Shown: positions 33,535 through 44,945 of the stretch, in pieces
Layout: each line of letters begins with the position of its first letter
How positions within the stretch are numbered: position 1 is the stretch's first letter
Source: Hirsutella rhossiliensis
Lineage: Eukaryota; Ascomycota; Sordariomycetes; Hypocreales; Ophiocordycipitaceae
Reading direction: 5' to 3'
NCBI RefSeq assembly: GCF_020360975.1
Contig: NW_025408669.1
Location: 2,046,001 to 2,110,000, forward strand
DNA length: 64,000 nucleotides
Made by a program: the position numbers and the translations under genes
The notes under the pieces: model-generated
Database searches by the model: none
Told to the model about the DNA's origin: nothing
Seen by the model: only the letters and a program-made list of their open reading frames with translations

Positions 33535-34679
33535 ATGGATACTAACAATCTGTGGTCTCGTCGCACAAAGTAATGCCCGTCGTGCTACTCTGCCAGCCCA
33601 CCATCGCTAACGTCATCTCTACTTCTAGTTCCGGCAAGCTTTCCCTCTCGACCTCGAATGGGCCCAACGGCTCCTCGACTGGCGAATCATCCTCCCGCAA
33701 CACCTCATCCTCCAAGCGCCATGGCGGCGACTCATCGTCACAAGGCAAGGTCAGCCCCTTCAACTCTTCCGGAGGAGGCGTGGTATCCCCCACGAGCGGC
33801 GCCTCCAGCGCCTTCGGCTTAGGCTCCGGCGCCTTTGCTTCCTTCGGGTCGACGAAGCCGCTCAAGACCCCCGGCAATCCCTTCGATAGTGCTATGGGTA
33901 CGGCTGTGGCAAAAACAGGTTCGGCCAAGGACGGGCCCAGGCCCATGGGCCGCGCCCCTAGCATGGCGTCCATCTCGGAAACCAAGGCATCGACCTCGTC
34001 GACGGCCGCCCAGGTCCATCCACTGAAAGATGTGTGGTCCTTCTGGTATCGGCCTCCCATCTCCAAGGCCCACGGCTACATCGAGTACGAGAACACCCTG
34101 CACGGAATCGCCACGGTCAAGACGGCGGAGGACTTTTGGCGAATCTATTCGCACCTTAAGCGGCCTTCCTGTCTGCCCGTGGTGTCCGACTATCACCTCT
34201 TCAAGAAAGATATACGACCGATATGGGAGGACGAGGTGAACCGCAAGGGAGGCAAGTGGGTTGTGCGCATGAAAAAGGGCGTGGCTGATCGATACTGGGA
34301 GGACTTGCTTCTCTCTTTCATTGGCGATCAGTTTGGCGATGCTGGCGAGGACGTTTGCGGCGCTGTGCTCAGCATGCGCAACGGCGAGGACATATTGAGC
34401 ATCTGGACCCGGACTGACGGCGGTCGAGTGCTCAAGATTCGGTACGTTCTCTTCACCCCCTTGAACTGCCAACTTTGAATATGAGCTAACCCTAGCTGCC
34501 CTAGCGAAATCATGAAGCATGTACTCAACTTCCCGCCAAACACGCGGGTTGAATTCAAGAGTCACGATTCTAGCATCCAGCAGCGAACCGCCATTGACGA
34601 GCAGCGTCGCGAAAAAGCCGGCCATACTCCAGGCGACAAGCGTCAAACCTCCGGCGCCCCGAGGCAGAACCATGACTAA
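33535..34679 (+). CDS. eIF4E2/4EHP-type cap-binding protein
   Basis: It is predicted to bind the mRNA 5' cap; 4EHP-type members often repress translation instead of recruiting eIF4G. Exons are 33535-33569, 33629-34441 and 34505-34679, giving 340 aa. The first exon adds 11 codons (MDTNNLWSRRT) that lead into SGKLSLSTSNG. A Ser/Gly-rich disordered region spans about 15-150. The IF4E fold follows: DVWSFWYRPP, ATVKTAEDFWRIYSHL, DYHLFKKDIRPIWEDEVNRKGG (cap-stacking Trp in IWED) and KWVVRMKKGVADRYWEDLLLSFIGDQF. The long N-terminal extension and YRPP in place of the usual first cap-binding Trp context argue for class 2. It is a different gene from the main eIF4E. Confidence 0.9.
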
Positions 34680-35189
34680 ATCGGTCTCCAACCTTGGGGC
34701 TTCGGCTGTGCCGGGTCCTCTCGCACGCGCCAGCCCCCGGGAGAGGCATTATGTACAGTATAGCCGAGAGCACTTGGTTTAAACGTCGCAAATGGCAATG
34801 CTTCGCTGATCCAGCTGCATTTGCAGATTCTCGTCCTTTGACTTGTTTGCTTGGATGAGAGGAAGGGATTCTGGCTTTCGTTTTACCGGCATGCGAGGAT
34901 GAGGTTTTGATAAGAAGAGATGAGCGAGACGAAACAGTCCATCTGGAACATGGTGGTCATGAGCGTCGAGGTGAACGTGGATATGTATTATATCTCTATG
35001 ATCTAGGCGCTCCGAGCGGATGAAGTCCAGACGCTCTGCTGTGCTGGTAGAGGCTCGCGAAGTTCAGCGGTTTTGCGAGCATGGGAAGCTCCCCTGGTCC
35101 ACCATTGTCCTCTCATGACTCTTGTCCATGAACCAGACATCGCTCGGAGCTGTGATGCGGCGCACACCCGAGTACCCCGATCGATAACC
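34680..35189. other. 510-bp convergent intergenic region
   Basis: It holds the 3' ends of the eIF4E2-like gene (+) and SAD1 (-). Apart from plausible AT-rich processing signals near 34985-35005, I see nothing. A frame continuing past 35190 on the minus strand is the SAD1 shadow. Confidence 0.5.
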
Positions 35190-36842
35190 TCAAGAGGTCG
35201 ACTTTCCTTTCCCCTTTGGTTCTCTCCTCCGCTCCCAAACTTGCAGATATGTCTCTCCAAGGTACAGCAGCTCGCTCTGGACCTTGTCCACAAACAGATC
35301 CTGGCAGACGACCCACTGCCCCGTGGCCTTGTCCTTGACCTGCACCTTCCATGTCTTGCGCTCCTCGCCGCTGTCGGCGACATCGTCCTTGGTGCGTACG
35401 GCCTCGTGGACAATGTTGGCGACGAGGTCGTACCAGATGGGCTCGCTGGGGGGCCACTCGTTGGGGTTTGGCTCGACGTACGGCGACACGTCGAGGTTGC
35501 GGGCGTCAAAGGTGACAATGGTGGGGTTGCGCTCCGCCACGAACTTGTTCTGCGAGAAGCGCTTGACGTGGAGCATGAGGTAGGGGGGGAGGGGGTGCAG
35601 GAGGCGGTAGCGCTTGCGCTGGGCGTGGTGTTCCTGGGCGCGCTGGCCATCGTATTTGCTGAGGATGGTGGTCAGGGGCACCTGGGGGATGATGTTCTTC
35701 TCGAGCTCGTCCTGGAAGAGGGGCGCCGAGGGGAGGTCGAGGGTGAGGAGGAGGAAGCGCACGATATCGACCTTGACGTCGGCGGCCTCCTCGAAGCGCA
35801 GCTTGTCGCCGGCATCGGCGCGCGCCGTGATGGCTTGCGATTCGACCTTCATCTTGCCCTGGAACGTGCGCTGGACCATGGAGCTGCCGGGCTTGGTCTT
35901 GGAGCCACCGAGGCCGAGGTGCAGGTTGTTGAGAAACCACGAGAGGAACTCGACGGGGTCCGACTGCGCGGTGAGTGTGAAGCGCTTGTTGGAGCGGAGG
36001 GAGATCTCCTGGAGGAGTTCGTGGGGAGAGACGTGGGCCTTGAAGGCGCGGGGGTTCCATATCTTGCGGAACAGGATGCTGCAGCGCTTGACGAGCTCTG
36101 ACTTGGCCGAGAAGTCCTCGAGGAGAAGGTAGTTCCTCAGCGGCGTCACGTGGGAGAGGGCCTGGACAACGACATTCAGGTAGTCGTTCTCCTTGATGTT
36201 GTTCATGCCGACAAAGCCCGGCGTGTACTGCTTGCCCGCCAGCGTCCAGCTCTTGGTGTCGCCGCGGTCCAGCCCCATGACCTCGGTCTTGGTGTAGCGC
36301 GGGTCCGACACGTACTTGATGTCGTCGAGCGCCTTGCTCTTGACCTCGTAGCCCTCAGGGAGTACGTAGACCTTTTGCGTCTCGAGGTTGATGAAGACGT
36401 GGTGGTCCTCGTCGAGCGAGTGGAAGTAGGCGTGCGAGCTGAGCCCGCGGCCCTGGAAGTACTTGCCGCAGATGAGGCACGCGTAGACGTTGATGTTGGA
36501 GAGGGAGATGGAGCAGAGCTTCTCAAAGTCGAAGTCGAGGACATGGCGGTCGATGGTGTCGAGGTATAAATCATCGTAGCCTTCCGTCGGCGCGTCCTGC
36601 CGAGTCGGCGCCTTCAAGGGATATGCCGCTTCCAGCCCGTCATCATCGTCACCGTCGTCGTCACCGTCGCCTTCCTGCGCCCTCACTTTGCCGTTCGCCC
36701 GCCCATTCTGTCGCCCGTGGCGGCTCGCCTCCCCCGTCTGCAGCGGCGGCGAGTCGAGCTCGGCTGTCCGCGACTTCTTGGACGCAGGCGAGGCGACGCC
36801 GGCCTGGTCCTCGAGGGCCTCCGAGGCTTGGCGCTTGACCAT
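35190..36842 (-). CDS. SAD1: U4/U6.U5 tri-snRNP protein Sad1 (USP39 type), pseudo-deubiquitinase
   Basis: It is required for tri-snRNP assembly and pre-mRNA splicing in the nucleus. It is a single exon of 550 aa. Residues 1-90 are basic then acidic and likely hold the nuclear signal. A UBP-type zinc finger follows (about 103-165; CSISLSNINVYACLICGKYF with downstream HAYFHSLDEDHHVF). The USP fold spans about 200-540, with blocks YTPGFVGMNNIKENDYLNVV, TAQSDPVEFLSWFLNNLH and PYLMLHVKRFSQNKF. In the first block the catalytic Cys of true USPs is replaced by Asp (NDYLN versus NTCYMN), the known state of Sad1/USP39. It is therefore a scaffold and not a protease. Its start is 465 bp downstream of the UTP13 stop on the same strand. 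Confidence 0.95.
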   Translation of the reverse strand: MVKRQASEALEDQAGVASPASKKSRTAELDSPPLQTGEASRHGRQNGRANGKVRAQEGDGDDDGDDDDGLEAAYPLKAPTRQDAPTEGYDDLYLDTIDRHVLDFDFEKLCSISLSNINVYACLICGKYFQGRGLSSHAYFHSLDEDHHVFINLETQKVYVLPEGYEVKSKALDDIKYVSDPRYTKTEVMGLDRGDTKSWTLAGKQYTPGFVGMNNIKENDYLNVVVQALSHVTPLRNYLLLEDFSAKSELVKRCSILFRKIWNPRAFKAHVSPHELLQEISLRSNKRFTLTAQSDPVEFLSWFLNNLHLGLGGSKTKPGSSMVQRTFQGKMKVESQAITARADAGDKLRFEEAADVKVDIVRFLLLTLDLPSAPLFQDELEKNIIPQVPLTTILSKYDGQRAQEHHAQRKRYRLLHPLPPYLMLHVKRFSQNKFVAERNPTIVTFDARNLDVSPYVEPNPNEWPPSEPIWYDLVANIVHEAVRTKDDVADSGEERKTWKVQVKDKATGQWVVCQDLFVDKVQSELLYLGETYLQVWERRREPKGKGKSTS

Positions 36843-37307
36843 GGTGCGTGCGAGCCCTGTGGCCAGGCTGTGGGAGAAAGTCTGCGACGGTTGTCACGCT
36901 TTCTCGATGCGTTGCTTGGTCGTTTGTTTGGTTGAGCAGGCGATGACAAGGCTGAGAGATGAAGCATTGTGGGGCAGCAGGCGTGACTGGGCTAACAGAG
37001 TACAAAGTACATGGTCAAAGACTCCAAATAGCTCAACCTTATGCTCCGCTTGCAATTGCACTCTAACCATCCAACTCCAATAAACAAAACAAATCCTTGG
37101 CATGAATTCACTGTTGAACAGTAAGTTAAATACAGTTCTGGAGATAATTGCGGAACCTTTCTGGTCTTGGAGAAAGAAAACAGCATGGTTTAAGCGAAGC
37201 GGATCGAGGGCCTTGAATCATCGCACTCTAGCCCGCCGAAACTGTAAATCTTCGCAGTGTGCACATGGTCCGAGATCATCGTTTCCTTAGATTCGTTGAA
37301 CGCGACA
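36843..37307. other. 465-bp region between UTP13 stop and SAD1 start (both minus strand)
   Basis: It should contain the UTP13 terminator and SAD1 promoter, read on the minus strand. The UTP13 half is AT-richer than the flanks (about 37080-37180). No gene is seen here. Confidence 0.45.
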
Positions 37308-40165
37308 TCAGCCCACCATCACAGTGTCCAACTGTCCGTCCGTTTCCCTCATCACAGTGTCCTCCGCCTCCTCGAGCGGCGCGAGGCAATCCATCTCCTG
37401 CAGTGTATATTCCACCAGATAGCTTTCGTCCACAAGCTCCTCCATACGCTTGTAGTGGCGTTCAGTGTATGCTCGAAGCCCGTGCAGCACGTCTTTGAGG
37501 CTCTTCTGGCCTCGGGCCCCCTTGACAGCGAGGTTGGAGAACTTGGACGCAGGGTAGCTTCTGATGAGCGTTCGCAGAATCTTTTGCGCGACTGGGGCTG
37601 TTCGTGCGTTGGTGTTCCAATCCCGCAGCCTGAGGAGAAGCAGAAAAATCTGCTCATCCGAAAGGTTGGCAACAACTTCGTCCACGGCCTTGCGTCCACA
37701 CAGGCTTCCCTCCTCCGGGCTGGGGCTCGTCACCACGGAGGTGAACAAGCTTAAAAGACGGCCCGGGTGATTCAGCTGAAGGGCCAATGTGATAGCCTCT
37801 CTGTAAGAGCCCGCAAATATGTGGTTTTGCAGCTCTTGCTCTTGCTCAATCACTTTCAGTGCTGCTTCTGAAGCGGCTGCTTGAGTTTCGACTGTTGTGT
37901 CCTTCCAGAAAGTGACGGTCGAGTCACCGCCCCCAGAAACAATCAGGTTGGTTTCTGGATGAACGGCCAAAGCCCACACCCTGTCCTCGTGATTGTCTAG
38001 GGTGCACTCAGACTCGCCAGAGTTGGCGTCCCATATTTTGACCAGCCCGTCGCCTCCAGCGCTGGCAAAGTGTACTGCCTTCTTTGGCTGATCCTGGCCC
38101 GTGGGCACCTTCAGCCAAGCCACCTTGAGCACACTGTTTGAGTGACCCTCAAAGGTCCTGATGCATGTGTAGTCGGAGAGGCTCCAAAGCTTGATGCTCT
38201 TGTCGCCACTACCGGTAATCACAACACCCTTGCCGGTGACTGGGCCGTCTTCGGTCTGTATGGCCGGTAACTGCGCGGGTGAGAACCGAACAGACCAGAC
38301 ACCTCGCCTGTGCCCCCGAAGAATGCCTTGGACTTCCCCTTCCTGCACCGACCAGATTTTTACAGTCTTATCCTGCGAAGCAGAGGCAAAAAGTTGCCCT
38401 GCGTGATGTACGTCGATGGCGTTGATGTCCTTGTCGTGCGCCTTTCGCGTGAAAAGGGCCCGCGAGCCTGCCTTCTGGCTCTGCTGCTGTGGGTTCCGCG
38501 GAATCTCCCACTTTTTGACCGTCTGATCCTGCGACCCTGTTATGACATAAGGGGGTGGATGGTTCAGGGGATCTAGCCGGGACGGGGTTCCCTCCGCCGG
38601 AACTGTGCGGCACAGGGCCACCGCGCCTAGAGACTCGGCGTGGCCAGAAAACACGGCCCAGCAGGTAAATGAGCGATTTGATGGATCAATCCGCCAGAGC
38701 CTTGCGGTGTTGTCTTTGGCCCCTGTCGCAATCCAATGGCCAGACCAGTCCACGTCCAGAGAAATGATGATGTCCTCATGCCCCCGCAACAGAGCCACAT
38801 CCTGTCCAAAATGTGACGTCTTGTTCGCCGCCCATTCTTGCCTCTGGTGAACCTCGGACTCGGCCACGGAGATTATTCGAATGTCTTCCGAGTTTGTAGA
38901 AAGCGCAAGTAAGGAATTGTCCGGAAGCAGGAAGCCCAGGTCAATGATCTCGTCATGTGAGCCTGATATGCGACGAAGCGGTTCCGGCGGAGGGATCGAT
39001 GCCCCACCGGCCCTTGTTGGCAGTCCATACAGGGCCAGCGTGTGATCGACCTGGACACAGAGTATAAACGGTAAACCAAGCAGATAAAGACCGGACACGA
39101 TGGACTCTTCTTCGCTCTTGGCTGGCTGCTTCTGGGTGAGCTCTTTTCCAACGTCCGTGTCCCATATGCGAAGACATCCGTTGGATCCAGCTGAGAAAGT
39201 GAGCCGGCCCTCATCCATGAACCCGACCGTTTCGACAAGCTCCAAGCAAGGAACGACTTTCTTCAATTTCCAAGACTTGGCGTCCCACCAAATGATGGTC
39301 TTGTCCCTGCTCGCGCTGACAATGGCATCCTGGTCCGGCGAGTAGTCCAGGCTCGTGACATTAGACACATGGGAGTCTAGATTGGCGATGCAGCTTCGCT
39401 TGTGCAAGTCCCATATTCGCACCTTGCCATCCTGACTGCCGGAAGCAAGTCTGAACCTAGCCGTGGTGAGACTGCCGGCTTCTTCATCGTCCGGGTCAGC
39501 CTGCGCCTTGGCTCGTTTTCTGCCGTGGGATGAATTGCCTGCGCCCTGTGTTCGAGCCGCAACCTCGAAGAAATGCAGCGCAGAAACCAGGACAGAAGGG
39601 CCACGGAACGTGTGGGTAACGTAGCCGCCCGCGATGTCCCACACCTTGATCGCCCCGTCCGTCCCTCCAGTTGCTAGCAATGTGCTCGTGCGGTCGACAG
39701 CCAGGACCACGACGGGGGTCGAATGCGGCTTCAGCGTCCGGATAAGAGTGGCGTCAAGTGAATCGTCATCGGAGGAGTGGCTCAAAGCGAATATCCGCAT
39801 GGACAATGACCGCGAGCATATTATCAGATGAGAGCCGGAAGGCGTCACTGGCAGTTCGTTAGAATGCAATGCCGATTGAAGGGGGTTGCGGGCCACCAAC
39901 AGGTTAGCGTTGAGATGAGCTCTCCATCCTGAGCAACGAATCAGCAGTTAGTGTGCTACTCTTCAAGACAAGTGGTTTTGCTCCTTACGCCTTCGATTTG
40001 AGCAAGATGCCTTCCGTTGGCGGGGTTCGTCAGAACAGCATCCTCCCCCAGTGTAGCGGCCAGTATCTGGGCATTGTTGTCGATCGCGACAGAGCCGCCG
40101 GTGAATATAGGCCGGATGACACGGTTGGCATCGAATGTCGTCTTTAGAGGCTGTTTGGTCGCCAT
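37308..40165 (-). CDS. UTP13: U3 snoRNP / SSU-processome WD40 protein Utp13 (TBL3)
   Basis: It is part of the UtpB (Pwp2) complex that guides early 18S rRNA processing in the nucleolus. Exons are 40165-39989, 39928-39901 (28 nt) and 39847-37308, giving 914 aa. Two seven-bladed WD40 propellers are expected, and repeat ends are visible: LATGGTDGAIKVWDI, LASGSQDGKVRIWDL, VSASRDKTIIWWD, ATGAKDNTARLWRI, TGSQDQTVKKWEI, ASASQDKTVKIWS, TGSGDKSIKLWS and VSGGGDSTVTFWKD. The C-terminal Utp13 domain (about 740-885) contains HIFAGSYREAITLALQLNHPGRL. The last intron uses a weak GTTGGT donor but has a clear CTAAC branch site and keeps frame. Confidence 0.95.
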
Positions 40166-40478
40166 TGCGAATATGGTTGAGTCGATGCAATTCACTTCAT
40201 AGCAGTATCGTGAACGAGTTCCATCTCGAGTTTTTTTTTTCGAGTCACGATAAGATAACAACGCGCGTAAGGAGTCGCTGAGTCAGCAAGCCTTCGAACG
40301 TCTCATCTCCAGAAAGCCCCATCCTGGTACATTAGCGCATCCGCTGAAGCTCCATCGCGGCTCGCATCTATCGGCCTCATCGCAACGCCCTTGTCTGTGC
40401 TGCGAGGGAGCAGGCAACTTTGCGAACGAGACTGGCGAGTAATCGGCTTCATCATCGTGCAGAAAATCTGCCTTCGGC
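40166..40478. promoter_or_regulatory. 313-bp divergent promoter region of UTP13 and the membrane protein gene
   Basis: On the UTP13 strand, GCGATGAGG (reverse complement of 40374-40382) matches the core of the PAC box of yeast ribosome-biogenesis genes, about 210 bp before the UTP13 ATG. A run of A residues on the same strand lies at about 40230-40240. Whether PAC works in this fungus is inference. Confidence 0.4.
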
Positions 40479-42221
40479 ATGGGCATGCATGGGCCTCTGA
40501 CGGCCCAAGCTCTGGTAAGACTCGCCGGTGCGGCATGGCGACCCAGGCAAACTAATAGCATCATTCATCAAGGGCCGGTCGCCTTATGATGATGTGGTCG
40601 AGGGGGAGGGAGAGGAAGATCCTCGACAGCCTACCCAGCAGTACGACTACCGAGGCCGCCCATTCAACCCGGAGACGAGACGCGTCAATCGCGAGATCGT
40701 GAGATCTCACAATGAGGTCATGCTTGTGATCGGCGTCGCCGAAGCAGAGAATCCAGCCCTGAGCGCAGAAGCCGAGTCCCACCGGCGCCACGAAGCCTAC
40801 GAAGAGTCTGTCGGCCTTTTTCTCGCCTCACCAGCCAAGCGCTGCGTCGAGGCAGTCGGAATCTTTGGCATCAATGGCCTAAGACATCGGATCCTGGTAT
40901 GACATGGTTCAAACTCATATGATGCGCCAAGGCACTGACATAACCAAGATCTACAAGCGGTACTCTCAGATTCCATTCTGGGAGCTCTTTCAGGCAGCCC
41001 GGAATGACTTTTCTCTCTCACGAGACATCTTCGCAGGTGCTTCCTCGAGCTTTTTCATACACTACATTGAAAACACCTTCAGACGCATGCTCGCGTGCGA
41101 CGCAGGCTGCTTGGTGCCAAGTCGTTTGTAAGGGCTCTCTCTTCCTTCAGCGAAAACTTCTTCGCCTAACTTTAGACAGAACTCTTGAGATCTGGAGCTA
41201 TATCCGGATTCACTTGGAGCTCCACGTTGCATTGCAACACTTGGGCCTAATACCCAACAAGCTGCTGCTTCCGAACCCCAAGTTCTTTATCCCGTTCACG
41301 GACGCGTCCCCGATCTCTGCACCTCCAGCTCCAGAGGACTTCAGTATTCCATCCTTGCTACGATGGCTTGGCGGTGCCTTCATCTCCACGACGCCCTTCA
41401 TCGTCTGGGTCATGGCTCAGCGAATGCTGAGGGAGTGGAAGCCCCAAATTTGGAGCCATGTCTTCAGGTGGATTCCAAACACCATGTTCCGTGGCAAGAA
41501 AGCCCCGCCGCTTCCGCCGCCGTCTTTGCCACCCCCTCCGCCGCTTTCCACAACCTTCCCGGGACCATCACAGGGAGGAAATGAGCAGCAGGCACCTGCC
41601 GGAGACGAGGGCACTCAGCAAAACGGCGTATCTCGCTCGCGTGGTTCGGAACCTAATCCCACTGACCCGTCTGGATCAGCCGAGGCGGCCAGGAGGCCGA
41701 GTCTCTTCTCAACCAGAGGCGATGACTATGCGAGCGACGAAGATGAAAATGAAGGTGTAAGCGCCACTCTCATAAGCTTCGACGTCGAAGCCACCGAGTC
41801 GGCAGACGCCCCTCCCGGTCTGTGGTCCGCTGAGCTGCGCCCGAGCCAATTCCAAGAACCGAGGACATGTGCATGCCAACATCACCCCCTCTACTTGGAC
41901 ACGTTGCTCACCCAGCTTCCTGCACTCATCGGGTCTCACATCTTTACCGATGCCATCACCCGGCTCGTGATGACGCCTTACGAAGCAACCGCCCTACGAC
42001 TAGTTGCGCGGACGTTACGCCTGAACCAAGGGCTCTCGTCCCAGGACATTCACGCCGCAAGTTTGCTGAGCGGGCTTTCCTGGACTACTGCCATGAATTT
42101 CTTCGCCACCGAGTTTCTCCATCTCGTTTTATGTGGAGAAGTCTGGGCTGCGTTCACAGGTATCTCGCAATGGTTTCACAAAACAGAGGAAGAGTGGAAA
42201 GCAGGTGAAGCCGGAACTTGA
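40479..42221 (+). CDS. Uncharacterised fungal membrane protein (526 aa)
   Basis: I do not recognise a named family. The best model has exons 40479-40514, 40573-40896, 40949-41127 and 41180-42221. All introns are 52-58 nt and GT-AG, and the frame is intact. An alternative ATG six bases later is possible. Visible parts are an acidic N-terminus, a helical region with HNEVMLVIGVAEAENPALS, an aromatic stretch (YKRYSQIPFWELFQAARNDF) and a probable membrane helix (WLGGAFISTTPFIVWVMAQR, about 250-270). A Pro-rich loop (PPLPPPSLPPPPPLS) leads to a disordered Ser/Asp region. The C-terminal hydrophobic region is SGLSWTTAMNFFATEFLHLV and following. The pattern suggests an organellar membrane protein with a large soluble loop. 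Function is unknown. Confidence 0.78.
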
Positions 42222-42608
42222 TACCGCACAAAGGGATGCGTCAATTGCTTTGGCGAATCGGTTTGAGCCACCGCATACTACGAGCACCTGGCGCAAGCCC
42301 CATTGTCATCACTTACATATCGCGCAGTCCTCTACTAGGAAACCTCCTTTTCAGGAGCAAGCCAAAACTTACAATTACCCTCCCTCTCAGCGACGCTGGG
42401 GCCCAGCTTTAGCGCCACAGCTGTTTGATATGAACTTCCTCATTGTAAATAGACCGAGCCAATACCCTTTCAGAAATCTTGATGCAGGTTTTATTGAGAC
42501 ATATCAAGAGACTGTACAGAAACAAAATGCCTCAGCGCCTATACCGGCCTACTACAAACAGCTCTCGCTTGGGAAAGTGCAATTTAGGTCGATGCCCCGG
42601 TCCATCTA
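42222..42608. other. 387-bp convergent intergenic region
   Basis: It lies between the stops of the membrane protein gene (+) and MCM5 (-). It is AT-richer than its neighbours (about 42420-42560) and fits two overlapping 3' UTRs. No other feature is seen. Confidence 0.5.
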
Positions 42609-44945
42609 TCAAGCCCCGTTCCGATACACCTGTGCTCCCGAATTCCTGAACATGATCGTGTCTCGGCGTTGCAAAATCATCAGCGCCCTGTTCAGGGCCT
42701 GCTCACTATATCCCTTTCCTTCGACCATTTCGCGCCTCAGCGTGGCCAGGCTCGTGCTCCATCCGATGGGCAGCCGTCGCTTCAGCTCAACCTCGAGGCG
42801 GTTTACTTCCTCGTTCAGCTCGCGACTGCCCTGGTTGCTTCCTTGGTTGACGGCATCCATGGTGGAGCAGAGGAATAGTCGAATGGCCTCATCGACGTGC
42901 TCCTCGGTGGCAACGGGGGAGAGGGTGAGCTTGGCGAGAGATTCCGTGATGCGGACGATAGCTTCCAGTTGACGAACCGTGATGGGGATGGAGGAGCGAG
43001 TATTGGCCTCCATTTCGGCAGCATGGACTTGTCGACGAATAGCCACGAAGTGAGACGAAAGCTTCTCGGCAGCCTGGTCGCTGAGTCTGGGAGCGCATCG
43101 ACTGTTTGCCGCATTGTTAGCATCCACGCAACCAAGAAAGTACGCAACGGGGCCACAAACGTTCTGCAGTATGTCAGATATCGCCGCATCTTGTCGACGG
43201 AAATTTCTGCCTCGGCAACCTCCTCTGCCCCACGGCCATCCATGTGGATGCCCATGACGTGCCTAGCCATTCTTTCGTCCTTTTCTCGACTGTGTTCATC
43301 CTTGACGATGAAGATCATATCGAAACGAGACAAGATGGTGGTCTGGAAGTCGATGTTCTCTCCTGGTGTCTTCATATCGTCGTACCGGCCAAAGATGGGG
43401 TTGGCAGCGGCCAGAACCGATGTCCGAGCGTTGAGAATTGTCGTAATGCCAGCCTTTGCAATGGATATGGTTTGCTGTTCCATGGCTTCATGGATGGCCA
43501 CACGGTCCTCGTCTCTCATCTTGTCGAACTCATCGATACACACGACACCGCCATCGGCAAGAACCATGGCACCGCCCTCAAGGTAGAACTCCCGAGTGGA
43601 CTGATCTCTCTGGACGGACGCCGTCAGACCGGCTGCGGAAGAGCCCTTGCCGGACGTGTAAATCGAGATTGGTGCCGCTCTCTCCACGAACTTTAGCAGC
43701 TGAGACTTGGCCGTGCCCGGGTCGCCGAGGAGCAGCACGTTGATGTCACCCCTAAGCTTCATACCATCGGGCAGGATTTTCTTGGAGCCGCCTAGTAGCA
43801 GACACAGGATGGACTTCTTGATGTCCCGGTTGCCATAAATTGATGGGGCAATGCAGTCCGCCATCATGTTATAAAGGTCCGGTCTGCGGCTCAGTTCGAG
43901 GAACTCTTGTTCTTCCTCCTCTGTATAGTTTGCGCCTCCCTTGGCCGTCTTGTCCATATCGGTCTGAATGCCCACGGCTCTTAGGTAGGGCGTCCGGATT
44001 GCAACGGCCCCACCGGTCGAGGAATTCTTTGATGCCTTGCTTTGATAGATTGAGAAAATGCCCATGACCGTACACCTCGACCCAGGGACGACCCGGTTTG
44101 TCAAGTATCTGTCGGCGGATATGAGGACATGGCGCGGCAGTTCGCCAACGGGGACCTGATCGGGCGCCTCTTGAAGCTTGATGATTTGCTGGTCGACAAA
44201 CTTGGAGTTCTCGTGCATGACGAAATAGGGATCCAAGGGACATTTGGGCGTTGGGTCGTTGGGGACTCTCTTGCGATCGCATTGTCTGGGAAGCGTGACT
44301 CCGGTGAAACCCCCCAGGACAGGGACGCTTTGTTGATGCTGGCAGTTTCGGCACTGGATTTGTAGTTCTGTAGCCTTGGAGGACATGACCGAGGCACCGA
44401 TGACAATCCCAGGCACCCGAACCAGCCTTGCAATGGTCATGGAGTCGAGGTTGCGAATGGAAACGTCGTCGGCATCGGAGTGCAGGAGCAGCTGGTGATC
44501 CGGAAGATCGACCTTCGGGTCGTGCGGGAAGACGATTCGGTGGGTGCATTTTTTGAGAGCCGATTCAAACTGGCCAGGGATCATCAGATGAATACTCCTC
44601 CGATTTTGAGCTAGTGTCACTCACGAGCGGGATGACCTCGGCGGGCTCAGATGCCAACTTGTGTGCCAACTCTTCATTAAAGTTGATCAGGTCATTGATG
44701 TTGACGTCGCAGTTGTACTTTTTAAGCAGCGCATTTTCTCTCAGCTGGTCTCTGTTGATTCGTTTAGCACACAACAGTTGGTCTCGGCTGACACGATCGG
44801 ATGCCTACCGGTAGACAAAGTTGTTGTCGAGTCGAAAGTCGAGGATGAAGGTCTCGAGCTGGTTCTGCAGCTGCAATCGAGTGTCGCCGGTGTCGCCGAC
44901 GCTCGGCTCGAAAACGTGCGTCGAGTAAACAGATTGGCGATCCAT
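42609..44945 (-). CDS. MCM5: DNA replication licensing factor Mcm5 (MCM2-7 helicase subunit)
   Basis: It is a subunit of the hexameric replicative helicase loaded at origins in G1. Four exons (44945-44809, 44751-44625, 44569-43161, 43101-42609) give 721 aa, the usual Mcm5 size. The N-terminal domain has the zinc-binding region starting CRNCQHQ and CDRKRVP (about 175-215). The AAA+ core has Walker [13 protein letters not shown] (about 369-380), Walker [10 protein letters not shown] (about 428-436), sensor [11 protein letters not shown] and arginine finger LSRFDMIF (about 500). The C-terminal lid and winged helix follow ([16 protein letters not shown] to the end). The MCM-box motif [19 protein letters not shown] is intact. 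The last intron has a GTTTGT donor but restores the conserved YCRTRCAPRLS. Two MluI-type boxes lie just upstream. Confidence 0.97.

Noticed and set aside
40515..40557. 43-nt version of intron 1 in the uncharacterised membrane protein gene (acceptor at TAATAG)
   Set aside because: Wrong phase for exon 2, and the CTAAT branch would be only a few bases from the acceptor; the 58-nt version fits.
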